DNA of 64,000 nucleotides, taken from positions 4,116,001-4,180,000 of the forward strand of contig OY747700.1 of the NCBI GenBank assembly GCA_963556495.2, read 5' to 3'. The first letter of the stretch is position 1. The number at the start of each line of letters is the position of its first letter. The stretch is from Valencia hispanica. Taxonomy: Eukaryota; Chordata; Actinopteri; Cyprinodontiformes; Valenciidae. Below, piece by piece: positions 24,655 to 35,652 of the stretch. A model generated the notes under the pieces. That model did not search any database, had not been told where the DNA came from, and saw only the letters and a program-made list of their open reading frames with translations. The position numbers and the translations under genes are program-made.

Positions 24655-25075
24655 GCTGCGTTCCAGTTACCTCTGAAGCTGGGAATGACATCACGCCCCA
24701 GGTAACAGCGTTCCAGTTAACGTAGTCGGAGAAGTCGGGATTCCAGTATGGCAACGCCCGAGTAGCTATAGTTCGTAGCACCTCGTCCGAATATCGTCTG
24801 TATTTTCCACATCCCAACACCACTTTTAATTTGTTCAGCTTAGAGCTGCAGATGCTACATTTAGCATTTATTATACATGTGGCTCTAGTGAAATCAACAT
24901 GCTTCCACCACGGCTACTATTGTTGATCCGAGGAGCGGCCATGTTGAATCTTGAAGTTGTGTTTTTTAAATTACTCTGTATTTTCAACTGAGATGTCCGA
25001 CTTCTTTCTAGTCGATTTTTTTCCGACTCGGGAAGTCGGGATTTCTGAGTTCCGACTATAAACATTAATTTTTTT
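24655..25075. repeat. Probable non-autonomous DNA element
   Basis: The segment starts GCTGCGTTCCAGTTACC, holds further GCGTTCCAGTTAACG and GGGATTCCAGTATGG variants, and closes with CGGGAAGTCGGGATTTC and GAGTTCCGAC. These look like sub-terminal inverted motifs. No coding capacity was seen. The boundaries are approximate. Confidence 0.35.
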
Positions 25076-25079
25076 CAAA

Positions 25080-25737
25080 ACAGTCTCTTGCTCTTCCTGC
25101 TCTTCCTGCTCTCTGCTCGAGCCAATCACAGACAGATCTGCTTCATTCAATCAGAGTTTTCCTCGCAAATACAGCATTAGCTTTAACAAAAAAAAAAAAA
25201 ACCAATCACAGCCAGGAAGTCTAAATACTGCACCAACCAAAACAATGAAGAAAAACACCAGGGAACATCATAGAAGAGCTTGAATTTCGCAGCCTGAGAT
25301 CATTTATTTAAATATAATAACTTAAACTTGCTGTTGCTGAGCTAATTTGTGACGTGTGGAAAACATTCCATAATTGTACAGTAGATTTTCAGAGACAGGC
25401 CTAGTGAAAGTAGCTGGGTGGGCTCAACCCGTTGGTCTGAAGCAGATCCTGAGCTCAGAGTGAATCAGGCCGTGGTTCTGCTCCTTCATGGAGGTTGAAG
25501 ACGGTAGGTGGATCTGCAGGTGTCTTCAGTCTCCAGCAGAACGTTGCCATGTCTTCACACGCCGAGCGTTTCTTAAATTAAATTAACATTAAATTTCTGC
25601 AGCTGCAGACGCACAAAGAACCCAGCAGCCAATCAGACGGCTGCGTTTCAATCGCTTCAATAAACAGTGATGAGCTTTAATTACAGCTGAAAGCTTTACT
25701 GGAACACACACACACACACATACACACACATTATCTC

Positions 25738-25799
<62 letters not shown>

Positions 25800-27300
25800 T
25801 GTGTGTGTGTGTGTGTGTGAATAGTTGCTGATGCAGTTTTTCACCTTAAAATGTCGATTCATTGGAAACAAAGAGACGACTAATCAGCTCCAGGAGGAAG
25901 CATCTCACACACACACACACAGCATGACAACGTCAACCGCTCTCAAAGAGGTCAAAGGTCAAGCTGCCATCAGTCAGCTCCCACCAATCGCAGAGCAGCT
26001 GATGGACGGCAGGAACAAAGCTGATCACCTTGGTTACGTTATCAAGAGTCAGCAGATTTGGATCCGAGTCAGTTTGACGAACCCTGGTGCATCGTGGGTA
26101 AAACGCCGTGCCCTTGGGTCCGTCTGCAGGCCGGTGATATGGAGAGTGGACGGTTTAACCTAAGAAATGAAAGCTTGAGGACAAAAATGGAGTCTGCTCT
26201 GCTTCCCAAAGGCTGCCTGCTGCTTAAAGGAACAAACTTTGGGAGCCAAGAATCTTCAGAACTTAATAGCAAATCCAGGTCTGCTGGTAGGAAGAGTTAG
26301 AGTCCATCTGACCCAAAAACACGGTTCAGAGAACCGCATTACACTCCAGCACCGGCCAGAGCTGCAGCACAGTATAAAACTGATCCGTGTAGCTGTTGGA
26401 GGTGAAAGATCTGGGTTCCTGGTGAGCAGAGAACAAGTCCTGCACTAACATAGAGAAGAAGAAGCAGAACTCAGGCTGACTCTGCCCTGTTCTCCACGGA
26501 CAGCTATGGAAACCCTCCACATCTTCAGGTAACCCAAAGAAAACAAGTAAGAGACTGAGAAAAAACTCACCACAGTGTTACTTTCTATCTGAAAAACAAA
26601 ACAAAACACAGAGACGAACTGTGACGAAAGATTAAAAACTGGTTCCCAGAGGGACCAGAAAGGTTCTTAGAAACATTAAATGATGCAGAATCAGACAGAA
26701 AGGTCAAAACTAAATCTATCAGAGATGCAAAACCAGAGAGGAACCCAACAGAATATTTTAAGAACTTGATTTATCTCATCAATAAACAGTTTATTTGAGT
26801 TAAAAAGCAGTTTTTAGTAAACTCCTGGTTAAAGTTCTACTAGTTATGATCCACAAACATCGAATATGAAAGTTTCCTCTCATCCCAGATTTACAGATCA
26901 GAAGCGTGCGGCAAAAAAACTCAAAAACCCAACCAAATGCAATTCCAAAAAACTTTCTTTACCCTTTATTTAAATGCTGTCATATCATCCAAGTATCTTC
27001 AAAGCGTTGTTGGTTCAAAGCGTCGTTGGATGGTGATGCTGTGTGCAGAAAGAATCACCAGTAGCAGTCAGTCTTGCAACAAATCTGAAAAGGCCTCTGA
27101 GTGACGACTGTTGGTATTCGACAGTCTCATGACCATCATGACATCTTAATAGCTTAATATCCAGGCAACAGAGATGATATTCCACAGTGATGTGTCCTGG
27201 AGGACACCATCAGTTGTTGAACTGCTAATCCACCTCATTTGCTTTTGCTGCTCTGGCTGGACCAGAGAGATGTTGGCGTAGGGGATTTGATCCTTTAGCA
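25080..27300. other. Intergenic stretch with (GT)n microsatellite
   Basis: This holds an (AC)n run at about 25709-25735 and a long (GT)n run at 25741-25819, with unrecognised non-coding sequence elsewhere. Frames at 25825-26520 overlap on both strands and have no family resemblance. Confidence 0.5.
25741..25819. repeat. (GT)n microsatellite
   Basis: A dinucleotide repeat of 79 bp with a single interruption near 25799. A shorter (AC)n run lies just upstream, so the two could pair as an imperfect hairpin. Confidence 0.97.
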
Positions 27301-27349
27301 TGGATTATTCTTCTCCGTCAGCAAGTTAGCACTCACACACACACACGTA

Positions 27350-27870
27350 TTGATGGAGACGTTTTCCGTTTATACTTCTCTATTGGTGTGTCAGTGTTGC
27401 AAAGCAATTCTTAGCCAGGACAGCAGGGGGGGCAGACATTTTCTGGCCTGTCTGCCTACTATTGCAGTGACGTCTCTGGTCGACGACAATATTTACTTTA
27501 GCCTCCAAACGCGCATCCACTCAAGGAGCAATGGCCGACAGAGAGCGAATTTTGATTGAGCTGCAACTGCTTGATCTCGAGGAAATAAAACTTTTATTAC
27601 AAAGAATTCGACGGGAGCGGAGGAGGCGACACCGGCGCTGTTGACAAATTCAAAGCAAGTAGCTTCAAGCCGGATATGAATTCTGTTGTTGAGCTGACCA
27701 ATCACAGGCGTGCGCTCTCCGTTTTGTTCAACAGATAGTTAGAAAATTGGGCTCTCCTCCATGTGTCCTTGCGTAGGTCCCGGAGATACCTTGCGTCGAC
27801 GGATAATGGCGTTGCGTCTATCCGTTCCGACTTAGACAGCGAAGTATAAATTGGGCTTCACTGATCGTAG
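27350..27870 (+). mobile_element. Harbinger (PIF) transposon fragment
   Basis: At 27531-27644 an ATG opens 37 codons beginning MADRERILIELQLLDLEE and ending in an arginine-rich run. This is the N-terminus typical of fish Harbinger transposases, and it ends at a stop before the nuclease domain. Flanks at about 27365 and 27845 share a CGTTTATACTTC / GAAGTATAAATTGGG inverted motif that may be remains of the terminal repeats. It is a short internally deleted copy. Confidence 0.65.
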
Positions 27871-29215
27871 AAGAGATGGTTTGAACTTCCTCCTCCTCTC
27901 GCTCCTCTTTGGTCCTGCTCTGCATCTATGAAGCCTCCTCTTCAGTTCCTCTGGGACTTGGGGTCAGAGTTCAGGCATTAATCGAGCTTTTGACTGATCA
28001 ACTGCTTCCAGTTGTAAAAACAACATCTCGTTGACATGGTTGCACATCATAACTTTCAGAGAGTAAAAAAGTAAGAGGAAAAGATCCTTCCAGCTTCTGA
28101 GAGAACCAGAGGGAATAATTTTCCGAACAGCAACGATTCAACCAGAAAAAGGATGAAAAACTATTAAAAAGAAACAACAGAGCCGCTGCACCATGAGCGG
28201 CAAAACGTTCCAAGTTTACTGTGAACTACAGCAGAAAATCCTGATATCTGAACAGCACTTGATGCCTACTGTTGTGTATGGTGGTGGGCCTGTGGTGATG
28301 CGGGCCTGTTTCTCCTCCAGGGGCCCCGTGTCAGAATGCATGGCTTCGTGAACTGTTTGAAATGCCAATCAGGAAATCTGGTCGCCTTAAAACCGGACAC
28401 CAAAGGGCCCCGGATGTTTGTGAAGCAGGAAGATGTGTTTTCATGTCAGCAAGGACGACCTGTGGTTCACATCTGGACACAATGCCATCATTTCTAATCT
28501 AAAATTCTGGACTGATCTCAGAGACTCTGTGAATCTTCATGCAGAGAAACTAAACATCTAGCTTCCACACATCCATTCACACAGACAGAAACACACGTTC
28601 TTCTGTTCTTCGCTTTGAGATAAACGACCTTCAGATGTCACCAGGTTCCCCATGTTTCTGTGGGTTTTTTTTTTTGACAAACTGAAGAAGACGAGGAGCA
28701 CGCACTGACAGGTGAGGATGATTCAGCTTTCCCGTCGCCTCCTGCAGGAGCTCGAGCGTCGCCTCCGTCTCCCCGAGAACAAAAAAACTGTGAGAGCGAG
28801 ACGCTGCCACGCCGAAGGTTTTCATCCGAGCTCATCTTCGTCTCTTTCAGAGATGCAGCTGCAGCTTTTCTTCTGCTGCATGACAAGGTGACGCTGAAGA
28901 GCTGCGCTTTCACATCAATTCCCCCTGATGTCGCCTTCAGGAAGCAGTAGGAGGAGAAGGAGGAAGAATGAATAGGGTTGGAAACGAGCTGATGAGCAGT
29001 TGGTGCTCCACAGATTTTAGGATGTTTCATTAAAACAATCTGTGTGTCTGATCTTCACCCTCTGCTGGAGCTGTGGGACTTCAGCTCAGTTCTGGTCCAA
29101 ACTGAACCCAACCAGATGTTCGTAGACCAAACCTCCAGCAGAATCTAATCTGTGGTTCATGTCTAGATGTGTTCAGTACCTGTAAGATTCCTGTCAGATA
29201 AGAAGACCCAGAGTC
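27871..29215. other. Intergenic stretch with a possible Tc1 scrap
   Basis: Around 28258-28330 the + strand reads LMPTVVYGGGPVVMRACFSS, weakly like the central part of Tc1 transposases (the usual form is GGGSVMVWGCFS). The rest is unrecognised non-coding sequence. Confidence 0.4.
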
Positions 29216-29221
29216 ACAAAA

Positions 29222-29749
29222 ATAGTTTTCCTTATTCAAATTCAATTCAAATTAAAAAATACTTTATTGATCCCAGAGGGAAATTAAGTGTTCTTGTAGC
29301 ATATACAATTAATTCTTTAGGGATTTGTTGTAGATCATGATGGTCCCAGGCAGGAAGGACTTCCTGTAGTGGTTTGTGTTGCAAAAAGTCAGGAAGCCTG
29401 GCAGAGAGACGTTGGAGTCGGAGATATGATCACGCAGCTACGTCTCAGTGAAACACATAACACTGCATTCCCGATACTCTGGCTGAGGCCTTGTATGGGC
29501 TTGGAGTTCATCCATCTTGTTATCCAGTGATCTCACATTCCCCATTATGAGCAATGGAAAAGATGGTTTGAACTTTCTCCTTCTCTGTCTCCTTTTTGCT
29601 TCTGCTCTGCATCCACTCCTGCTCAACTCATCGGGGATTTGTGGCTTCAGTTGAGGTATTATTGCATCCTTTGCAATGTTAATCAGCTGCTCATTAGAGG
29701 ATCTCAGCTCTCGCTTTGCCACACACGGTGCACCTACTGCTACCTTCAC
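29222..29749 (-). mobile_element. LINE remnant: endonuclease N-terminus joined to 3' tail
   Basis: The minus strand from 29749 reads a charged leader, then PLLIMGNVRSLDNKMDELQ and ECSVMCFTET, the start of the AP-endonuclease domain of fish LINE ORF2. It stops after about 104 residues. By 29262 the minus strand already carries the LINE/SINE-type 3' end with TCCCTCTGGGATCAATAAAG. The middle of the element is missing. Confidence 0.7.
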
Positions 29750-30059
29750 ATCTGAAGGTAATCAACTGTGGTTTGCTGAGGTTCTTGAGGAGCCGTAGGA
29801 CAACCGGTATAGTCAGTCAAACCGTCTCTTTCAGAAACTTTCCTCACTTTTTTTCCATGAGCTCAGCTAACTTACCTGTACCCTCTGCATCCGAGGTTAG
29901 GCTCCTCCTGGTTTGGATGTCACCCTGGATTACCTCGCCATACCTGAACCTAATCAGATCACACAGAAACCATCAAGCTATCCACACCAAACTTACCTCC
30001 ATCTCCAGAATCCGCCTATCATCCTCCTCAGGTTTAGATCATCATTAGAGAAAAGAAGA

Positions 30060-30612
30060 GGAGGTGGAGGAGGATAACTACCTCGTTGTTCATCTAGACA
30101 ACAGACTGGACTGGAGACTCAACACTGAAAGGTCTACAAGAAGGGTAAGAGCAGGCTGGACTTCTAGTGGAAGCTTAGGTCCTGCAAAGTTTGGAGCAAG
30201 ATGCTGTAGATCTTCTACAAGTCTGTTGGGGAGAGTGTACTCTCTTCCCCGTTATGTTTTGGGTAGCAGCATCAGATCCAGGGACTTAAAAAGGCTCAAC
30301 AACCTGATAAAGAAGGCTGGTTCTGGTCTGGAGATGACTGTGGAACCTCTAGAAATGATGATGCAAAGAAGGATTCTTCATAAAATCAAGGAAACTACAG
30401 TCAACTTTGTGCATGCTCTTCATGAGCCTGCCATACAACAACAGATTGTCTTCAGTCAGAGACTTCTTCGTATAACTGTGACCATGCTTTCAAATCTGTG
30501 GGGGAGGGATGGGAATCTAGTTTTATGTGGGGTCCTTTTTATCTGTAAAGCACTTTGTGATGCAATTTCTTGTATGAAAAGCGCTTCATAAAGTTTGATT
30601 TGATTTGATTCA
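30060..30612 (+). mobile_element. LINE remnant: reverse-transcriptase C-terminus and 3' end
   Basis: The + strand reads EDNYLVVHLDNRLDWRLNTE and, after damage, SSIRSRDLKRLNNLIKKAGS and QRRILHKI. This is the C-terminal region of fish LINE ORF2. The 3' end follows: CTGTAAAGCACTTTGTGATG, then a (TTTGA)n-like tail at about 30590-30612. A second copy of the same tail is at 33600-33720. Orientation is opposite to the endonuclease piece just to its left. Confidence 0.75.
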
Positions 30613-30945
30613 GAATCGCTGTAATACTGACTGGTACAGATCCTTCTTGCCCACAGCCATCAGCGTTTATAATAACTTTTTTAAGAACGGTAAACAATCT
30701 GAGATACAACAACATTTAATGTCCCTCTGGGATTAAAAAGTATTTCTGAACTGACCCAACCAAACCACGAAGCACATATATTAAGGTAGTGAGATGGAGA
30801 GAGTCAAAGGCTTCATAACAACCCAGATATAAACATGGATACAGTAACATGGAGTTGTTTAGTTATTATATGATAATAGACATGAGTTTTTCAGGCTGGT
30901 GTGTGAAGGTGATCTAAAAGAGAAACACACAGACATGGCTTCTCC

Positions 30946-30963
30946 TGGCCAGCAGGGGGAGAC
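30946..30963 (+). promoter_or_regulatory. Candidate CTCF site
   Basis: TGGCCAGCAGGGGGAGAC matches the CTCF core with one or two deviations, in + orientation. Binding is not demonstrated. Confidence 0.4.
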
Positions 30964-31289
30964 AGAGGACACCAGTCAGTAAGGCAGATGTTTTCTAGTT
31001 TTTAAATTAAGTTCTCGAACAGTTTATATAATTTAGGTTTCAGTATTTAGAGTTTTTCCAACATGTTGTTAAATAGTGCTGCTAAAATATTGACAGGATA
31101 TTTCCAGCTGGACACGGACTCGTCACCGCTGGAGAAGGAAGAAGAGAAGAAGATCTGAAACGTATGGATGAGGAAATCTGTTCCTCTTAGTTTGTACTGG
31201 CTATTCGTTAGTGGTATTAATATTCAAAAAATCACAGTAAAAATATTGATTGATTGGTTTGACCCCTTCCTGCTGAACAAGGATAAAAT

Positions 31290-31480
31290 GTGACCTGATA
31301 TGAATTCAGGACACACACTCATGGCGAGGCGTCTTTCCAGTTTTATGGCCCTCACCTCTGGAACAGGCTGCTGGAGAACCTCAGGGCCGCGGAGAACGTT
31401 CATGTTTTTAAGAGCAGGCTCAAGACTCACCTTTTTAACCTTGCTTTTAACTGATTATTATTTATTATTGTCCGTTTAAT
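31290..31480 (+). mobile_element. LINE remnant: extreme C-terminus of ORF2
   Basis: The + strand frame reads FYGPHLWNRLLENLRAAENV followed by VFKSRLKTHLFNLAF and a stop, the characteristic last 40 residues of a fish LINE ORF2. It is not continuous with the copy at 30060-30612. Confidence 0.7.
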
Positions 31481-31580
31481 TGCCCAGCATGGTTAACTTC
31501 ATTCATTTTATCAGTGTTTTTACTACTTAATCGCACCATACTTATTCTCTGTTTATTTTATACTTTAACTTGTTACTTTA

Positions 31581-33270
31581 GGGTTTTCGGCAAGATGGCG
31601 GATGGAGCAGTCGCCCTGTAAGTAGCTCCCGTGGCAACCTCAGAGAACGGACAGATTAATGAACTACTTGCATGAAAAAACTCACCGGAAATATAATACC
31701 ACCCTTTACAACCAGAGTTTCAACTAAACACAAAGTGTGGATGAGTCACTACATAAAGAAAGAAGAAAATGGCTAAAACTAACAGCAAACAAAGCTAACA
31801 AAGGTCTACCAACTCACGATTACCTCGCCTCAGAGAATATGGACACAAACTCAAAAGGTAGTAAAACCCTTTATTGTCACCCCGCAAACCCGTAACACCA
31901 CACAAAAGACAAAAGGGAGAAGAAGAAACTGGCTGTAATGTGTCCAACAGCACGCTTCTAGCTCCTATTGAAGGCCTACAAAAACTGATGGAAAACTTTG
32001 GCGCTGACCTGAAACAAAATACACTCACCATCTCTAACATCGCCAAAGCAGCCGAGTTTAACAGCGCAGAAATTCAAGATTGTAAAGCGAAAAATAAGCA
32101 GATGGAAAAAAATGAGTAAGCTAAGAGTAATGAATGAAACCCTAACCAGAAAAATGGAAAACTTGGAAAACAAAGCTTCAAACCTTGACTGATACAAAAG
32201 AAAGTGGAACCTTACTATTGGAAAATGATATATGTACATAACTACTCACCACACTGTGTAATTATCTGGAACAATAGATTTATTTTGTACAAAAACAAAT
32301 CACTATTCTATAAAGTCTGGTTAGATAACAATATATGGTCTATTATACACCTGATGGATTTAGATGGTCATCTTTTAAATTATGAAAATTTCTGCAGGAA
32401 ACATAAATGTAATCCTTCTGAATTTGACTTCAGCCGATTACATAATGCACTTCCAAAACAATTTATCACTCAAGCCCAAGATAAAAAAAAATAATAAAAT
32501 CCCAACTCTTCCTACCTTATGTGTTAAAGATCTTCCATAAACTGACAAGAAATGCAATAACCAAATGATAAGATCAGCCTTAAATGAATCTTTATTTCCT
32601 GGAAAAACAAACAAAAATAATGTAATTTATACATTTGACAAAAGATCTATTGAGAAGATAAGAACTATCTACCTAAAATGACCTATACCTCCAAAGGCTA
32701 AAGAAACCCACTTCAAGATAATGAATGCGATATATATTCTTCAAAAGAATTATTAAGAACTCGGTTTAATATTGATTGCAACGACTGCTCTTTCTGTGAA
32801 AGTCATATAGAAACTATAGATCATATTTTTTATGAATGTCAGAAAACACAACTGTTCTGGAAAAAGCTAGAGATTTGGATCAAACCAAAAATACCCCTCC
32901 CAGTTCACCTTACTAAAGATTTCATAACCTTTGGACTCTTAATATCATCCCCTGTTTTCAATATTTCTTTAACTGAATTTCAGTTATATCTAAAGTCCAT
33001 GAAACTCTTCAATAATTACAATGAAAATCTATCTAGCATCTTAGCTGAACTTCCCAAAGAGATATCCTGATTCCTTATGTGAAACGCTGTACTCTACTGT
33101 ACTTTTTTGTTTCTTGTTGTTCTTGTTCCCTCCACATGTACCTACCAATGTGTATATTTATGTTTATAACATGTTTACTGCTCCTCTTGAATTTACTGTT
33201 GAATCTGTAACATTTTCAAGTGCCATGTTTGTTTGTAAATTTTCTAAATAAAGTTCTTTAAAAAAAACAA
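31581..33270 (+). mobile_element. L1-clade LINE, internally deleted
   Basis: It begins AAGATGGCGGATGG, the usual start of fish L1-like 5' UTRs. An ORF1-like coiled-coil region lies around 31874-32119. ORF2 appears only as its C-terminal part: YKNKSLFYKVWLDNNIWSI (32290-32350) and a Cys-rich knuckle CSFC with ETIDHIFYEC and LFWKKLEIW (32770-32885). After stops and a 3' UTR it ends in an AATAAA signal and A-run at 33247-33270. The endonuclease and most of the reverse transcriptase are absent. Confidence 0.78.
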
Positions 33271-35005
33271 CTTTTACTTTACTCTTTGGTTCTGGTCTGG
33301 AGGATGGCTACAGGGCAACTGTTACTTTAATCTTCCTTCCAGTGTTTCCTCTGTGGAAGCCATCAGCCTCGGAGCGCTCGGCTGTGGCTTCCTGGCTGTT
33401 CTCCAGGTGGAGCTTGGGTGGAGGTGGGGGTCTTGGGTCAGTGCCTTGGCGGCTGCTGTTGATCTGCTGCTGCCGGTGCAGATGGCTCCTTTGATGGCGC
33501 TTCCTTACCTGGCTCATCTGTAGTCAGTCCATTGTCCTTTTTACTTTTACTTTTAAGTGTGTGCCTGAATTAGGGGGGGAGGGGGTATAACTATGATAAC
33601 GTTTTTAAATTTGTGGGGGAGAGATGGAAATCTCATTTATGTGGGTTCATTTTAATTCTGTAAAGCACTTTGAACAGCAATTTGTGTATGAAAATCGCTT
33701 TATAAATGAAGTTTGATTTATTGATGAGGAAGAGGCCAACCTTCTGCTCTAGTCTTCCTCTCCACTTCTCTTTTATGTCCAGTAGATGGAGCTCTTTTCA
33801 CTGGATATTGTATTGTACTGATTTGAGGTATGATCATAAATAAATAATAAATGGAAAAAAAATGCGAAGTAAAAAAAAATGCTTTTCCTTTTACATAATA
33901 ATAAGTGTTTAATAAAGCTGTATCTGTCTCTCAGAGCTCCTGTTTCTGTCCTCCACTCCAGCTTTGCAGAGATTTAGTCTCCATCCTCCTCTCCTGTCAT
34001 TCTAATAGTCATTCAACACGTGTCAGACATGAGGTGGAATAAAACTGTTTCCCTGTAATAATTCATTTGTAAAAATAAAAAAATAAAAAAAGTGTATAAA
34101 TTCCCCTCCTGTTTCTGATGACTAAAACCATGAGAAGATGGCTTTTGTCTAGGAATGCACAATTTATTGGCACTAACATCGGTATCGGCCAGTGTGAGTC
34201 ATTTTTTCACATATCTGTATCGGTCCGATAAATTAAACTGGGCCAATATTTAAAACTGCTGTTTATTTCCATATCTGTACGAGACTTATGTAATATTAAA
34301 AATGATTGTAAATACTGGTTATTGGCCATAACAGCAATATTAATACCAAATATTGGTATTTCCATACATTTTTAGATCAGTGCATCCCTACTTTTCAGAG
34401 TCCTCCTACGATGTGCTGCCCCACAGCCTTTCTCTACACCTTTTCACGTGTTTCACTAAGAAAATGACCAAACTGACAAATAAGTTCCAAAATGCCAAGA
34501 AAGTTACCACTAAGAGGTGATCCATGTAATTCATGGCTTCTGTCACCTAAAAACGGACTGATTGATACAACCCGCCTGAACACCTCCCACCAGAACCACG
34601 TCTCCACCTCCAGCTGTTGCTCTAGTTCAGCTTTCAGTCCTGCTACCAGTGGCTGATGATCGCTGAGGTCATGATCTGAGCTTTCCTCATGGTCACACAT
34701 GCGTTCAGGTTATTTCTAGTCAGAGAAAACACTAATGAACTGGTTTTATTTGTTCCGAATAAGATGCAGGTAAACACAATATATGAATTACAGTCTGGAG
34801 TGACTTTTTCTCCACTTGAGAGATGACAGCAGAGCAGATCATTAGGTTTGGTCGCACTTTACCTCCCAACCCCCAATCAGGAGATAGAGCTGGATATCTG
34901 GTCGCCCCATTATGAAAAGCAGCCGCTCCGCGATCGATCAGAACAACTTGAGAAATTTCGTTAGCTGTTACCAAACCGTGCTGCGTCTCACATCGGATAA
35001 ATAAG
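33271..35005. other. Intergenic stretch with a LINE 3' tail
   Basis: 33600-33722 is a second copy of the LINE 3' end seen at 30500-30612 (CTGTAAAGCACTTTGAACAG and the TTTGATT tail). At 34140-34390 a decayed repeat with GGTATCGGCCAGTGTGAGTC and TGGTATTTCC is seen. No gene was found. Confidence 0.5.
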
Positions 35006-35008
35006 GTG

Positions 35009-35652
35009 GCCGGGAAGTGCAAAACAAAATTACATTAACCTGAAACACATTTACAAATTTACCGAAACACTTTTACAAAGACGTGACCCGGAAGTGATAC
35101 TGCAGGGATGAGGTTAGTCTCGGGACGAGACCGCAGAAAAAACTATTCATCTGAAGTAGATATCAGAAACGCCATCAGACTGGACCTTCGTGGACCAGGA
35201 CAGCTGTTTGGCTACAGGGCAATGACCTGAGTCATTCTGCAGTAGAATCCGGCATTATTCATTTTCGTTTTCAAAGACAGGCGGACACTGTGAAGCGGTT
35301 CCATCATGTCAACAATCACACTGTATGAGTGGCCTTCGTTGAAATACTTTATGAGGCAGTCCATTAAACCGACCTCTTCTCCCTCTGCATCAGCGAGAAA
35401 GTCCAAACTGTGTCCACAATCACCACAAAATGTCCCTAAAACTTGAAAATAGATTCCACAAAACGGGCAAAACATCTCTGCAGATTGAGCTGCTGGCAGG
35501 ATGGATTCCATTACTGTTACCACTTTGGTCTTGTCCCGACCCCAACCTCATCCCTGCAGTATCACTTCCAGGTCATGTCTTTGTAAAAGTGTTTCGGTAA
35601 ACTTGTAAAAGTGTTTCAGGTTAATGTAGTTTTGTTTTGCACTTCCCGGCCT
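35009..35652. mobile_element. MITE-like DNA transposon derivative with transposase scraps
   Basis: Inverted terminal repeats of about 120 bp: the left end GGCCGGGAAGTGCAAAACA and the right end TTTTGCACTTCCCGGCC, continuing with AACCTGAAACACATTTACAA and its inverse, and GAAGTGATACTGCAGGGATG and its inverse. The middle holds a minus-strand frame (35212-35523) starting MVTVMESILPAAQSAEMFCP with a CPFCG..CGDCG zinc ribbon. A + strand scrap at 35158-35226 reads DIRNAIRLDLRGPGQLFGYR. Both pieces occur in the N-terminal half of a fish integrase-like transposase (I believe of the IS3EU type), but here they face in opposite directions. Confidence 0.75.
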
